This document shows, piece after piece, positions 48,776 to 60,366 of a stretch of 64,000 nt of DNA. The notes under the pieces are model-generated. The model made no database searches and was not told the origin of the DNA. It saw only the letters and a program-made list of their open reading frames with translations. Every line of letters starts with the position of its first letter. The first letter of the stretch is position 1. Origin of the DNA: Ophiodon elongatus (Eukaryota; Chordata; Actinopteri; Perciformes; Hexagrammidae); assembly GCA_016806645.1 (NCBI GenBank), contig JACSYO010001998.1:186001-250000 (forward strand). Direction: 5' to 3'. Position numbers and translations under genes: made by a program.

Positions 48776-49918
48776 CGAGGGGAAGTGAATGAGGGCTATT
48801 GAAAAGCCCCGGTAGTGACTGACCTTATTTTTTTATTTTTTAACATACTTAAACAAAACTCTTTAATTGCCGAGAACCCTTTGAACGAAAGCTAAAGCAG
48901 TTTTGGAAACTAAAGTTTGGATGGAAACTAATGGACACGGTGCCAACTAAGGTCATTACTGTACTTTCTCCAAATTTCTGAAGCCTTTGAAGTTTCAAAC
49001 TTCATGTGTTAATGGTGTTTCCTGTCGTTAGCTTTGTGTACTGCAATATCCCCTCTCCTAACGAAGCACACCACACTTCTCCTGCAAGAGTGCCTCAGTT
49101 AACTGGTGCACAACTCATTTTGACGGCCGCTGTTGATTGCAGCTGAACATTTCTTGCGTGCGTGTGCTCAGAGCTTCAGCTTCTGCTCTCCAGCGCTGCG
49201 CTGTCAAACTGTTTGCGGAGTTTTCATGCAAACCCAGCGGCAGCAGCCGATTTCGCTAATTATCTTCAATCAAAGAGGGACGCCGCTAATTAGCAAAGTT
49301 GGCTGCTGTGGCGCCTGGTTGGAACAAAAAAAAAAAACCTGCAATCTGTTCCATGGCAGAGCAACGGGGATCGGCCGTGACGGGACTTTAGTTTTGAAAC
49401 TAAAAACCTTTAAAATATTGTACCCCCGTCTCTGGCCTGAAATCAACCCTGAATTCACTGAAGACGCATAAATAAAAACACATTTCTTCTCCACTTAAAT
49501 AAGCATAATTAAGCCCTTCTTCCTCATAACATAAACAAAAAAACACACAAGCATGCATCTTCGCACTCACCTTCCTGCCTCCACACAGACACACTCATCC
49601 TTCCAGCCTCCTTTTTCTACATCTGCAGACTCAAAAACAAAACAACCCAATTCACAGTTACTCGCGGCACATCTCCCTGTTTGGAGCGCGTCGGCGGCTG
49701 GTAAGCCTCCGCTGTGGGGAGGGGTTTCGTGAGCGAGGAAGGGCCTTTTCAATGCAGAAACAAAAAAGACAAAAAAGCTGTCTCGGAAGCGGCGCTCCTT
49801 ATCCGCCACCTCAGAAAGCTTAATCTCATTTCCACACTTGACTGTGTTCCCGGGCAACTAGTCTGTGCTGTTCTGCCTCTTCAGGAGTCAACCGGGGAGA
49901 GGTTTATGAAGAGGCCAA

Positions 49919-49955
49919 GCAGGAGGAGGAGGAGGAGGCGCAGGAGGAGGAAGGG
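49919..49955. repeat. (GGA)n trinucleotide tract
   Basis: caggaggaggaggaggagg then cgcaggaggaggaaggg. Confidence 0.85.
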
Positions 49956-50879
49956 ATGGGGGAGCATAAAGAGATGAGGAGTTAAAACTGCACTGTGCAA
50001 CTTCTCTAATAATTATTACACAAGATATTTTTACTTTTTCGAGACCTAATTCCCTGTGAGGTTTGGGTTTTTTGGCTTGTGTGTGCGGGGTGAACTCGCT
50101 GAAGCTATCAAGGGGTCAAAAGGTGAGGAAAGTATCGGGCCGTGACATGCAAGGTGAGGGTCACGTGACTCACAGAGATCACGTCTTGCACTGACATGAT
50201 GTGCTGTAACCAAGGTTACATTCATCTGGCTCAGGAGGATCAGATAATGTCAGGCTGGGTTCATTCTCATCAGCTCCATGTGAGCGTTACCATCTCCAGA
50301 GGTCCGTTAGGAACCCCTCATGAAATCCTCTCTACTTCACTATGGCATGTGCATGCTGCGGCCAGTAGCTCCTATGAACTTTTTATGTTTATCACTAGAG
50401 GCCTAAGACAGAATACAATCAACATCTGAAAAGGAAGCGTGGGGATTGGATAAAGTGCAGCGGACTTTGAGACGATCAGCGCCCCACAGCAGACCAAACG
50501 CCACCAAACTGGTCCAGAGAGAAGAGGGAGATGGAAGCTAAGCTAACCCAGCTAGGACCTGAGGCTACTCCACTACCCAGCATGCTGCTGGCTGTCTGAT
50601 GATCACTCGCAGGAAAATAAGATGGACGAAAGCAGCGGGGGGTCGGTGACTGTTGAGCCCACATCTTCAGAGACCTGGATCCATCCTGGTCCAGGATCAA
50701 GCTGAACTTGATGTGTGGACAGCAGGACAGAGAACAAGAGGAGGGTGACTCTGTGTTTACATCATGATGCTTGGGGCTCAAACATCAGTCATAGTTGATG
50801 GACAATGTGTTTAATATATTAATATGAAGATGTCAGCCATGTTATCTCCCCAGAGAATTGTTTTTATTGCTGCCGTTTA

Positions 50880-51055
50880 CATTCAGTATGATGGAAAGTA
50901 AAAAAAATGCACTCCAGGAATGTACTACTGTTTCTGTTTTGTGTTGCAAATAAGCTACAACTGAATTTCGTTGTGCGTCCCTGTGTTCCATAATGACAAT
51001 ACATTTACTTTACTCATGTGAAACAATGTTTGTCTTTCAATAAAAGCTCACCATT
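50880..51055 (+). repeat. Possible non-LTR retroelement 3' end
   Basis: acaactgaatttcgttgtgc followed by tgacaatacatttac and caataaaagc resembles the 3' end of fish non-LTR elements. No coding part was recognised upstream. Confidence 0.3.
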
Positions 51056-52944
51056 CTCTACAGATTACCTCGTGCTCTCTAATATCTTAATTTTAACAAT
51101 ATCACTGTGAAATGAAGATGCCCCAGACGCTACAAAACTGTAATGGCGATTGTTGCTGCCATAAAGTTACTTTCCGCCAAACAACTTGGGAAACCTTCGT
51201 CCATGAGGATGCTTCACTGAATAGGCTCCTGGTGAGTGCCTCTTCTTTCTCTTTTCTCTTCCAGCGACAACAGTTGGTGAACGCAGATTCTATGATCAGG
51301 CAACGGTGGAAAAGTCTGACAATCAATGGACGTAAATCTAAATTCTCTCGGAGGGGTAAACATTTGAACCACAGAGGAAGTGAGTGTGTTAAAAAAAAAA
51401 AAAACAGCATGACGAAGAGAAAAATGTCCGATTTTCAATATCACCTGGCTAACAGGTAAATACATTTGTACAATGATTTGTGGTCCGTCTGTCATATAAC
51501 AACAGTATTATTGATTGGGTTTAGATGTCAACAATCATTGGCATTTGCCTGGAGGTGTGTGTGTTATGTGTGAAACACAACATGGATTACTCTTATTAAT
51601 GTCTCTGTAGAGTGCATGGCTACTGGGGGAAACACAAGCGCTATCCGCTTCATGTTTTGGTGGACGCACTACTTTTGTGCCTTACATCCAGCCTTCGTTT
51701 TCTAATATATTCACAAAAAAACAAACTCTTGATGCCTTATTCTGTTGTGGGTCAGGTTTCCTCTGCGCCATGCCACCACCTCGGTTAAACGTGAAGGGAA
51801 ACTTCAACACCGGAGCAAACAACTGGGAATATTCGAATGGCAGACAGTATTTCTTCACTTGAAATAACCCCAAAACAACCACAATATCCATAGGGAAAAA
51901 AGGACACAGCGTCCAGCTGTGAGAGTGAGACTAAGGCTGGATCCGTCATGTGCACATCCCCGGAGGAACGCTGGTCCGTCTTCTTCTTATCTTGTTGTAA
52001 CTGAAGTCCTAATGTGTGCACAGAGCAGCTTCTTACCCACCATCGACTTGATAAAAATAAATGCTCCGCTAGAAGAAAACACATACTGATTCGGAGGGCA
52101 TGAGACACGCGGCCTTTATCTAGTTTAAGATGGCCCGTTATGTTGGGTAGAGCTTTTTTCTTGTAGTATTGACCCAAGTCAGCAGCTGAGATTTAAATAT
52201 CCTCCATCTCATCTGTCATGTTTATCCTCAGCGGCTGTAATCACATTTCGAAAAGTCAGATGAATGCAAGGCTGAAAGAGATCTTTTCTCACTTGAGCCG
52301 ACTCCGGTACTCCGGTTGAAAATGTACAAGTCTGCAGTGTGCAGAGACAGCAACAACCGCAACTAATGAAATAAACATTAATCAGATCTCCAACTGCACT
52401 GGGATATTTAAAGCGCTCTCTTTTCTCTGGCAATGAAAGTAAACACTAAATGCTCAATTAGGAAAATACTAAATGTTAAAGTTTATCAATCGTGAGATTA
52501 GAGACATTGGACTCACTCTTCACAGCTACTGAGGAAATAAATAGTCTGTAGGAAATAGTATTCATCATCACACAGCCTCTCAAATGTAGCAGAAATACTC
52601 CCCAAATTGCAAGTGAAAGTTATTCCTAGTCTAATACTAATATGTGTAATGCTTGGAATGATAAACATATATACCAGCAGAAATTAAAGTTGCATTCTTT
52701 TTTGTTTGTTGTAAGAACGAATCAAATGAGTCCTTGGGAGACATATTGCCAGCTCTGCAGAGCTGTTGGGCCTCTTTACTAATAGTTTTGTTTTCCCAGG
52801 ACCTGCAGGTGGCTGTTTTCAACACCTCCATTTGCTACCTGCAAAGCAGCAAACGGCTGACGGACAACAGTTGGGGAACATAGCTGGTGAAGAACGTTGG
52901 ACATCGCTTAGGAGATACTGCTGTGGTCCTGTGTTCCTGAATAT

Positions 52945-53050
52945 TCAACAAATAAAATCACCTTTTGCACTGCTCCTCGGCTCCGTCGTCCCTTCAGGGC
53001 ATTCGGGTCCTTATCGGTTCCCTTCTTTGGGAAAACATGACAAACTGGAC
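52945..53050 (+). mobile_element. LTR-end-like fragment related to 1660-1720
   Basis: aataaaatcaccttttgcac..ctcggctccgtcgtccc..gggcattcgggtcc parallels the AATAAA-to-end segment of the LTR-like piece near 1.7 kb. The 113-codon frame across it is incidental. Confidence 0.4.
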
Positions 53051-54228
53051 GAGCTCTTCAGAGGGACGTCTGAGTTATGTTTTAAATTATCAGCAACAGC
53101 AAGGTAACCAAGCTCATTATTATTCCGTCATATTTCCTTTTTGCCAGGCATATTGCAACTGTACGTTAATTAAGCACAGTCTTCTTAAGTAAAGTATGCC
53201 ATGTACGTGACTGTATGAGCTCTTTGATATTAGTATTTAGTTATTTTATTCACAAGTAGTATTGTTTAATTAGTCTAGTGTTTGCTTATTTAGGTTAGAT
53301 TTTTTGATACATTAGGATAGCTTTTTATTTTGATAGTTTTTTGTTTAGTTTAATTATTTGTTGTTGTCTAGGTATACTTAGTTTTTTGGTTAGTTCATTT
53401 GTTTATTAATTGGGTAACACTATGGGCACCTGGGGTTACATATAGGAGTAGGCGGGTACAGGACCAGCATGCACCTGGGTAGGTCTATGGTTTTTTACCA
53501 GAGCAGGAGAGGCAGCGATAGGTGTTCTTTTGTTTGTTTGCTTGTTTTGTTAAATAAATTATGAGAAAAACGGAAACCTGTATGGAAAATGCATTCTTTT
53601 GCCTGCGTAAACCACAAACCCACGGTGCGTCAGTGGCCCTTTGATTTATTGGACAAATGGCCACTTCAGTGATTTTGAGAGAAGTAGGGAGACACTTTCC
53701 TGCACTAGTAAGCTCACTTTAGTGTTAGTAATATTACCAAAATATAGTATTTGCACTTTAAATTTTGATATAAATCATTTGGCTTCATATAGTTGTTAAA
53801 TGTCATGCATTTATTTGTGACACCGTCACCATGTATGTATGTGTGTTGGTGCGCTAGCTAAGGCTAGTTTTGACTCTCTTGCTAGCTACCGTGTGGCACC
53901 ATGTGGCGTTGCCAAGTAACAGATACTGAAGCGGGCAAGACTTTTAAACAGCACAACATTTTGTTTGTTTTCTGAGCTACTTGGCAGGGCAGACTCTACA
54001 ACAGCTAGTATGAAGTTGGATATATTTTTGCTAGCTTAACTTTAGCAGACAGGGGTTTCATTCGCAACTTGTGGGAGCATAACCTAACAAATTCCAAGCT
54101 TTTGGCTCTCCAATTTTAAGTCACTGGTTCTTTTTTGCACCATTTGGCTCTTCTGTACGGCTGAGAAGCTGCATCAAAGAACCACACAATCATTCAATTA
54201 TACAAAAGTAAATTAGAATGCGTAAAAT

Positions 54229-54453
54229 ATGTTTTTCAAGTACAAACAATGTTGTTTCTCTGCCGACTCAATCCCTAGATATATCAAACATGTTGAAGTG
54301 CACAGACACCGCGCAAACTTCAGGTTTCCATCTGGGATTTGCGAGTGTCCTTGTAATTTCAAGACATTTTGTGCAATACAGACGCACATGTACCGAAACC
54401 ACACAAAACCTAAACCAGCTACATCTTATAAATGTTTGAATTTGAACTGTCAG
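54229..54453 (+). CDS. First coding exon of locus B: zinc-finger-like N-terminus
   Basis: ATG at 54229 opens 75 codons ending CAG|GTTGAG in phase 0. The sequence has a CC pair, HVEVHRHRANFRF, then GICECPC and HMYRNH, and a further K-C-x5-C near the exon end. This recalls the C2H2-type N-terminal part of a large group of uncharacterised fish proteins in which a Cys precedes GIC; here that residue is Ser (FPSGIC), so one finger may not bind zinc. No acceptor is seen just before the ATG, so I take it as the start codon. The donor is non-ideal (GTTGAG). Confidence 0.6.
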
Positions 54454-57400
54454 GTTGAGTAATGCAACACTGTAGCCTTCCTGAGGGCAGATGGGCCCAC
54501 CTCTTCTCGTCGGTGGGATGCAATGTGGCAGCACAGCTCAAATCAGAACTATCACTGAAACCAAGTTTTTCTCCTTGGCTGGGGTAGTGTATGATGTCTT
54601 CTTGCGTTTACAGATTTTTTCTAAGGATAAATCCAGAGCAGAGTAAGTGCGCTGCCAAGGTCCAGGTAAGCAGAAGGACTGGTAAGATGGTCCAAAGAAA
54701 GAACGAGTCCCTCAATCCACATGTGGCATCGTTCAGGGACGACTGGCAGAACAACTGATACCGGGTGAGACTGTTAATTAATTTTACCTTGAATACTTTC
54801 CATAAAGTTCAAGTTTATTTAGCTCCTATTCAAATTTACACAGAACACAGGGCGTGGGAGCGTTTGCTCTTTTATGTAGTGTTGTCAGCAGTAGAAACAG
54901 ATTGTGGTATTTCTAATGGGAATCGGTAACCAATTTCTCTTTGTCCTTCCACTGCAGGGAAGAGGACACCAGCCCAGGGAGAGGATTCCGGTTCAGGAAC
55001 AATAAAGTCAGTCTTGGATATTTTATTGTTTGAAATTGAAATTGTTCCAGTTCAAATAGTTTTCATACATTTCCTCCTTGACCTGAATATTGTATTGTTT
55101 CCTGTGCTTGAATTTTAGTGGTTACTGTCAAATTATTTGAAGAGGATACTTTTGTATGTTCAGGAATGCCATGAAGTGTTGTTTACAAAATAAAAAAGAT
55201 AGTGTAAAATTTGTATTTAAAATGTCAGCCCACGAGCTACGACAGCTCAAGACTGGACCCAGAGCTGGATAAAGATGGCCTGGAGTTGCAGCAGAAAGCT
55301 GCAAAATATCAGGCAACAGTAAAGCTACCTGCTAAATTGAGAGCCCCAAGCCCTGCCATCCCGATGACTACGATGCTGGACCTAGAGCCGGAAGAAGAGG
55401 ACGAGCACCTGCTAAGGGAGGAGGAGGAGGAGGTGGAGGAAGCGTGCGGCAGGCAGAAATGCCTCGATATGTCTGAGGAGAACATGCGGCTGAAGCTGAG
55501 GCTCACCAAAGCTGAGATGGAGCTAACAAAAGCCCTCAGACTGAACCATAGGTTGATAAAACAATCACGGTGTACCCCCTCAGCCAAAACTGTGAGTGCG
55601 GCTGGCTGGAAGGTGAGAAGCATCATACTGGTTGTCAAAATAATAATACTAATTATACCCTCTGTATTTCTGTTTTTCTTCTCTCAGCAGAAGCCAGTTT
55701 TAGCTGAAGCCTACATGTATGTGTATATATATACACACACACATATATATATATATATACACGTGTATATATATATATATATATACATGTGTATATATAT
55801 ATATATATACACATGTATATATATATATATATACACATGTATATATATATATATATATACGTATATATATACATATATATATATACGTATATATGTATAT
55901 ATATATGTATATATATATATATATTTTATATATATATACACACATATATACATATATATATATACATATATATATACATATATATATATATGTATATATA
56001 TATACACACACATATATATTTGAGTGTCTCTCACTAAATCATGGCTGTATAATTTGGTATTACACTGCATGCATTTTCTTTAATAATTACAGTCTTAAAT
56101 TTATGGCGGTACAGTGAAGTATTATAATGAAAACATTTCTTTAGCAATTACAGTCTTAAATTTATAGCGGTGCAATAGAGTAATATCCTGAAAACATTTC
56201 TTTATTAATTACATAGTTTCAAAATTATAGCGGTGCAGTGGAGTATTATACTGAATGCATTTTATTAATAATTACAGTCTTACATTTATAATAATACTCT
56301 TCAACAGCATCATTTAGTGAGCTGGACTGCATCATATTAATTGCTTCTAATCTTTGGCTCCGCATGTGTTTGATATACAAACTTACTACTCGAAGAAACT
56401 AAGTACATTTATTGAAGCATTATTGCTACTATTTTGTAGTAGTAATTTAAATATGTTTTACTTGACTAGATTATTAAAACAAAATATAATCAATTTAGAA
56501 ATGGTGTTATGATAGATTAAAATACCCAGCAGTATAAAAGTATTTTATATAAGCTCCACCAGCTGAACCATGACATTTATGAACACATTAATGCAACAAT
56601 AGAATATATTTTATGAAATGAGACATTCTGCATTTTTGCAGTGTATCTTTTACTTTTGTAATTTTTAATGCAGAACTTTTACTTGTAACAGGATTAAACT
56701 GTATAATTAGTAATTGTACTGCTCAATGATAAATGTTCAACATGGCTGTAGATCAGGCCTGCTGGTCAGAGTAGAAGCTCACAATACTGAGGTGTCTCTG
56801 CTGCTTCACTGAGGCTTAATTGATGGCCCATCTAGAGAGTTCTCCCCTCCCCCTCCTCGAACTCCCCTAACTTGAGTGTGACCTGGAGGCCTGCAGGCTG
56901 ACCTGCAGCATGGCAGAACGAGGAAGAACCATGGAGCGACTTACAAGAAGAGTTGAGCGACTGAGACGACATCATAGCAGAACTGAAAGACGACATTCTG
57001 ATACGGTTTCACAGCAGGTAAGATTTTAAGATATTTTAGATTGCGTTTTCAACAAGCTTTAGCTCATGCTGACGAAATTTATCACTTCAAAAAAATATTT
57101 CCAGAATTTAATTGTCAAGAAAAGTTTATATTTGAAGTAGTATTATAAATAAGTGTAATGTAGTTTGTATTTGTGTCCGTTTGTGAACATATGACCTTTG
57201 AGACACTATCCCGGTCCACATACGGTCTTATCCAGAGGCTGTAGTTGCCTCAGTGTTTTAGCTAAAGGGAACATATTGATGTCATATGAAAATATTTGAC
57301 TAGCTTGTTAGTAAGCATGCTCAATAATGCTTTATATCTAGGCTACATTCTGGCAAGGCAGAACTAGCATGGTGATTTTTTTCTACATTCCACCACTGAT

Positions 57401-57898
57401 ACATTTAAACCTTCATATCTATTAAATTTGAAGTCTCATGAACTAACGTTTATCTGTTGCTATTGTAGATCAGAGCCCAGGAGAAAGCCGGGCTAAAAGG
57501 CTCCCACAGAAGAAAAGACAAAAAAAAGGTGGTGAAAGAAATGGGTAAGTTCTTTAAGAATGGGCAAAAAAGAGCTTTCTGTGCCAGCTGTGCATGAGCT
57601 TGGTCAAGATATCTACATTGTGGTCTATGTATTTCATGTTACATTGTCTTCTTTGCTGTCTGTAGGGGCACCCAAAGTGCAGATGAGGAGGCCATGGACT
57701 GATGCAGAAAGGGCCGCTGTCAAAAAACAGTTAATAAGGTTTGTGGAGGAGCGCAGAGTCCCAGGGAAAGAGGACCGCGTCAAATGCCTAAAACAAGAAG
57801 AGACATTGGCTGGAAGGTCCTGGAAGGATGTGAACATTTTTGTTTACAACACAATTGTGACTGTCAATCGAAGGGAGGTGTCCCACAAACTGTACTGA
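54229..57898 (+). CDS. Locus B: intact eight-exon gene, zinc-finger-like N-terminus, acidic coiled-coil centre, VPGK-type C-terminal domain
   Basis: Exon model: 54229-54453, 54614-54642, 54958-55006, 55229-55612, 55691-55716, 56897-57017, 57469-57544, 57666-57898. All introns are GT..AG, phases agree at every junction, and the exons sum to 1143 nt, giving 380 residues and a TGA stop. Residues 1-75 hold a finger-like region with H-x4-H (HMYRNH) and paired Cys; a Ser sits where the first Cys of the second finger is expected. The 128-codon fourth exon is Glu-rich and then heptad-like (MSEENMRLKLRLTKAEMEL). A basic stretch (ERLTRRVERLRRHH) follows. The last about 65 residues form the domain described at 57666. 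AATAAA lies at 58037. Function is unknown; the basic and Myb-like parts suggest nuclear DNA binding (inference). Weak points are the donors at 54453 and 55006 and the acceptor at 56896. The ATG at 56910 could alone start a 138-residue protein from the last three exons. Confidence 0.7.
55229..55612 (+). CDS. Central exon of locus B: acidic region followed by coiled coil
   Basis: A 384-nt exon, 128 codons, phase 0 at both ends, bordered by atgtcag and a strong donor AAG|GTGAGA. No stop interrupts it. The first third is mixed (LDPELDKDGLELQQKAAKY), the middle is a run of Glu/Asp (EEEDEHLLREEEEEVEE), and the last third looks like a coiled coil with Leu/Met spaced by 3-4 residues, ending in AAGWK. 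I do not recognise a named family. The length, sustained open frame and good donor argue for a real exon rather than chance. Confidence 0.65.
55717..56026. repeat. Compound TA/CA/GTATA microsatellite inside locus B intron 5
   Basis: About 300 bp of (TA)n broken by CACA, CATG and CGTA units on both strands. The long open frames seen here on either strand are products of the repeat. The repeat begins directly at the proposed 5' splice donor CAT|GTATGT at 55716/55717, so length changes would occur immediately next to that donor. Confidence 0.9.
57666..57898 (+). CDS. Last coding exon of locus B: VPGK-type Myb/SANT-like domain
   Basis: After the acceptor gtag at 57662-57665 the reading frame encodes a compact domain: RRPWTDAERAAV, then FVEERRVPGKEDRVKC, a conserved Leu and GRSWKDV, ending NTIVTVNRRE before TGA. 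The Trp-x3-Glu-x2-Ala-Val start, VPGK centre and RSW-x-(D/G)-(V/I) end match the last exon of locus A at 12843-13060 and a C-terminal module I recognise from uncharacterised teleost proteins. The spacing of three aromatic anchors resembles a Myb/SANT fold, which suggests DNA binding; that is inference. The AATAAA at 58037-58042 lies about 140 bases after the stop and fits a normal 3' end. Confidence 0.72.
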
Positions 57899-58098
57899 AG
57901 AGAAGAGATAGTTGTTATGTTTGAACACTGTACTGAAGAGAAGAGCCAGTTGGTATGTTCTGTTAGTTTTGTAATGCAGTGTGAATCCGTTAGAAAACAG
58001 TTTATGCAACCTATTGTTTTATATTGTAATTGTTTAAATAAACCAATTCTGTATGCAGAAGACACTGATACAATGTGTTTTTGTTTGTGCTTCAACAG

Positions 58099-58462
58099 AC
58101 TCCAAAGAAAAAACTATCAATGAAAATGTTGAGGGTTCTTGTCAGCCCAATTCATAATTTGGTCAGGAATTTAACCATGAAGGCGAGGAAGTGTGTGATA
58201 AAGGCAGAAAACAAGAGGATGAAAAAAGGAGTCGGCAGCTCCTGCCTTGAGGAGGACCCCGCTGGTCACGAAGAAGAGGAGGACTTATTTTTAACTCTGG
58301 AAAGTGCAAGTACATATATGTTCTTTAAAGTTATGTGAAAACAAACCATAACTGATACAATGTTTTTGTTTGCACTTCCTCAACAGACTCCAGAGAGAAA
58401 AGGTCCCCATTAAAACCTGTTCCACCCTGGCCTATTTTTGAGGTCTCCGCATGAAAAAAGCA
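58099..58462 (+). CDS. Possible alternative 3' exons downstream of locus B
   Basis: After an acceptor ending caacag at 58098 a frame runs TPKKKLSMKM through a basic stretch to an acidic end (GHEEEEDLFLTLES) near 58310. Possible donors follow (A|GTGCAA or A|GTACAT, both phase 1). A second acceptor with nearly the same upstream sequence (tttttgtttg..cttc..caacag|ACTCCA) lies at about 58387; a phase-1 join would continue SREKRSPLKPVPPWP and stop at a TGA near 58453. Exon 57017 of locus B ends in phase 0 and could splice here in place of the VPGK exons. A polyadenylation signal at 58037 lies before these blocks, so they would belong to a longer transcript or to decayed duplicated exons. Confidence 0.35.
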
Positions 58463-59865
58463 TGCCCATACTAAAGGGAGTAGAATTCTGCAACCACAAG
58501 GTCTATTTGAATAATTTTGGTGTTATTATAATGGTAATAACTGATATTCTTTAAATAATGTGTAAATATCAATGTATATGTCACTGGTTAAAAGTAAATG
58601 AAGATGGAACACAGAAAAATTAAAAGATTTCAGGTTTGCCTATAAAAAAAAGCACTTTCAGGATGATCATCACTTTAGAATAATGCAGTTGCAGGTTTAA
58701 AACCATTTCATATCATAGCCCAATATGTGAACACTCTCACTGCACAGCGTGACTTTGAATAAAGTGAAGCAGAAAACAACAAAAGAGTTTTTAGTACAGA
58801 CAGGTCAGAAAAATCCTCTGAAAATTTGGATTTATTGAATAATTTATTTCTTCATTTGTTTTTACCAAAACTATTTTTTTTTACTTCTTTTTTTCACTAA
58901 TTCTGTTTAATACATCCATATACAGCATTAACATACACAATGCCAAACTAAAATCTGAAATCTCTATAAAATGCATATTTTTGTTCTCAAAATCAGAGTT
59001 CTGGAGAGTAAAAAGGCTGTTATTTTTTCTGTGAATGGTTTTCAGAGCAGAGTGGGACATCGTCTTATTCTGCACAGAGAGAAGCATACAGGAAATCCGG
59101 CCAACGTGTGATAGACAGCACTGTTTAGCCAATAAGAGTCAGTCAGGCATGCAGATGCTAATGATTGGGCGATAAGGTGGGTCGTTCCCCTCCACCCATA
59201 TGTACATTTTCAGTCACAAAGACCCCGGAATGATTTGTTTCAAAGCAGAGTGTTTCGTACGGACCTTTTTCAGTGTAACACGACTGGGATCATAATAGGA
59301 AACAACGGTACGGTCAGTAAGTGTACACTTTTTTCATATTTTCCTGGTTTCATATTTGTCTGAGGCTGGTGTTAGTTGGCTCACAGATCGCTGAGGCTGT
59401 GGTCTACAGGGGATTGACTGGTATGTGCGGAGTCACTGGGTTATTGCTGTTCTTTTGCGTGGTCTCAAGCCTATGTAGCATGAAGCTAACTCGCGGTAGG
59501 TCGACATATGCCGAGCAAGTCCAGTGGCTGGCGAGATATGAATATGAATATTTGGTTATGCATTTCGTTGGTCTTGATTAGTTGTGTTTGGAGCATGTAC
59601 AAATGGCTTACATGAGCTTGTAGCCCAGATTTCTTCTGTTATTCTGATAGGCAACATCATTATTTTCTTTTTATTATTTCTTTTTTCTCCCAGGGGTTCC
59701 CCTAAATTTCGTAACCAGTGTGCCCCCCAGCCCCCTTTGAAGGGGGCTCTCGGGTAGAAGGATGAGGGTGATGGTGAAGCACAGCCCACTTCAAATGAAG
59801 GCAAGGCCTTCTTCGCACTAGGGCAGCAGGCCATCGGATAAAAAAAATAAAACTTAGATAAATAA

Positions 59866-59885
59866 AGACACACACACACACACAC
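59866..59885. repeat. (CA)n microsatellite
   Basis: About ten CA units after aataaagacac. Confidence 0.85.
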
Positions 59886-60149
59886 TTTGTAAATAGTTTC
59901 ATATCTTATTGTTTAACTAAGTGAATTGTTCTTTTTTTAGTCACATTTTATATATGTATAGACTTAGATGTTTAACTGGATTTTAGGGTTATTTTTATGG
60001 TTTGTTTTTGTTATTAATAGTGGTTTGATTAAATTTGATTAGTGTGAAATGTTTATGTTCATATATTTTGTTGAAATAAATCAGTTATTTTTGTTAAAGT
60101 CAATCATTGTCCTCCTGCTTGTTCAAAGAGGGCCTTCTTAATATGAAAT

Positions 60150-60285
60150 GACACATTTGGTGCTCATAGCTTGTGGTTAAGTGTCTTGACCATGTACATA
60201 GGCTAGTGGAGCCAGGGATCGAACCGCCGATCCTCTGGTTGAAGGCTAACCTTGTTCATCACCGATCCACAGTCGCCAGTGGCGA
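60150..60285 (-). repeat. tRNA-derived SINE fragment
   Basis: The minus strand has GGCGGTTCGATCCCTGGCTC (B-box type) followed by CATGTACATGGTCAAGACAC and TTAACCACAAGC, the usual head-to-body junction of teleost SINEs. Confidence 0.5.
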
Positions 60286-60307
60286 ATATCATGAACAGTG
60301 AATTTTA

Positions 60308-60366
60308 GGCGTTGTAGCTCTGTGGTAGAGCAGGCGTCGGTCAGTTTGATACCCAGTTCGGAAGTC
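60308..60366 (+). repeat. tRNA-like sequence, degenerate
   Basis: gttgtagctctgtggtagag looks like a pol III A box, and gtttgatacccagttcgg like a weak B box. The gap between them is too short for a full tRNA and no anticodon stem forms, so it is a decayed tRNA-derived repeat, not a tRNA gene. Confidence 0.4.

Larger units (their letters stand above)
46641..54228. other. Non-coding and weakly repetitive DNA upstream of locus B
   Basis: Outside the repeats listed, the notable parts are a possible conserved element at 49100-49330, an exon-like frame at 51112-51459, and T-rich sequence at 53230-53560 with aaataaatt, perhaps an LTR remnant. No promoter for locus B could be picked out. Confidence 0.3.

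Noticed and set aside
55653..56117. Several 73-132-codon frames on both strands made of Tyr/Ile/His/Thr
   Set aside because: Translation of the TA/CA microsatellite in locus B intron 5.
60308..60366. tRNA gene
   Set aside because: A- and B-box-like text but spacing too short and no cloverleaf; a SINE-type remnant.
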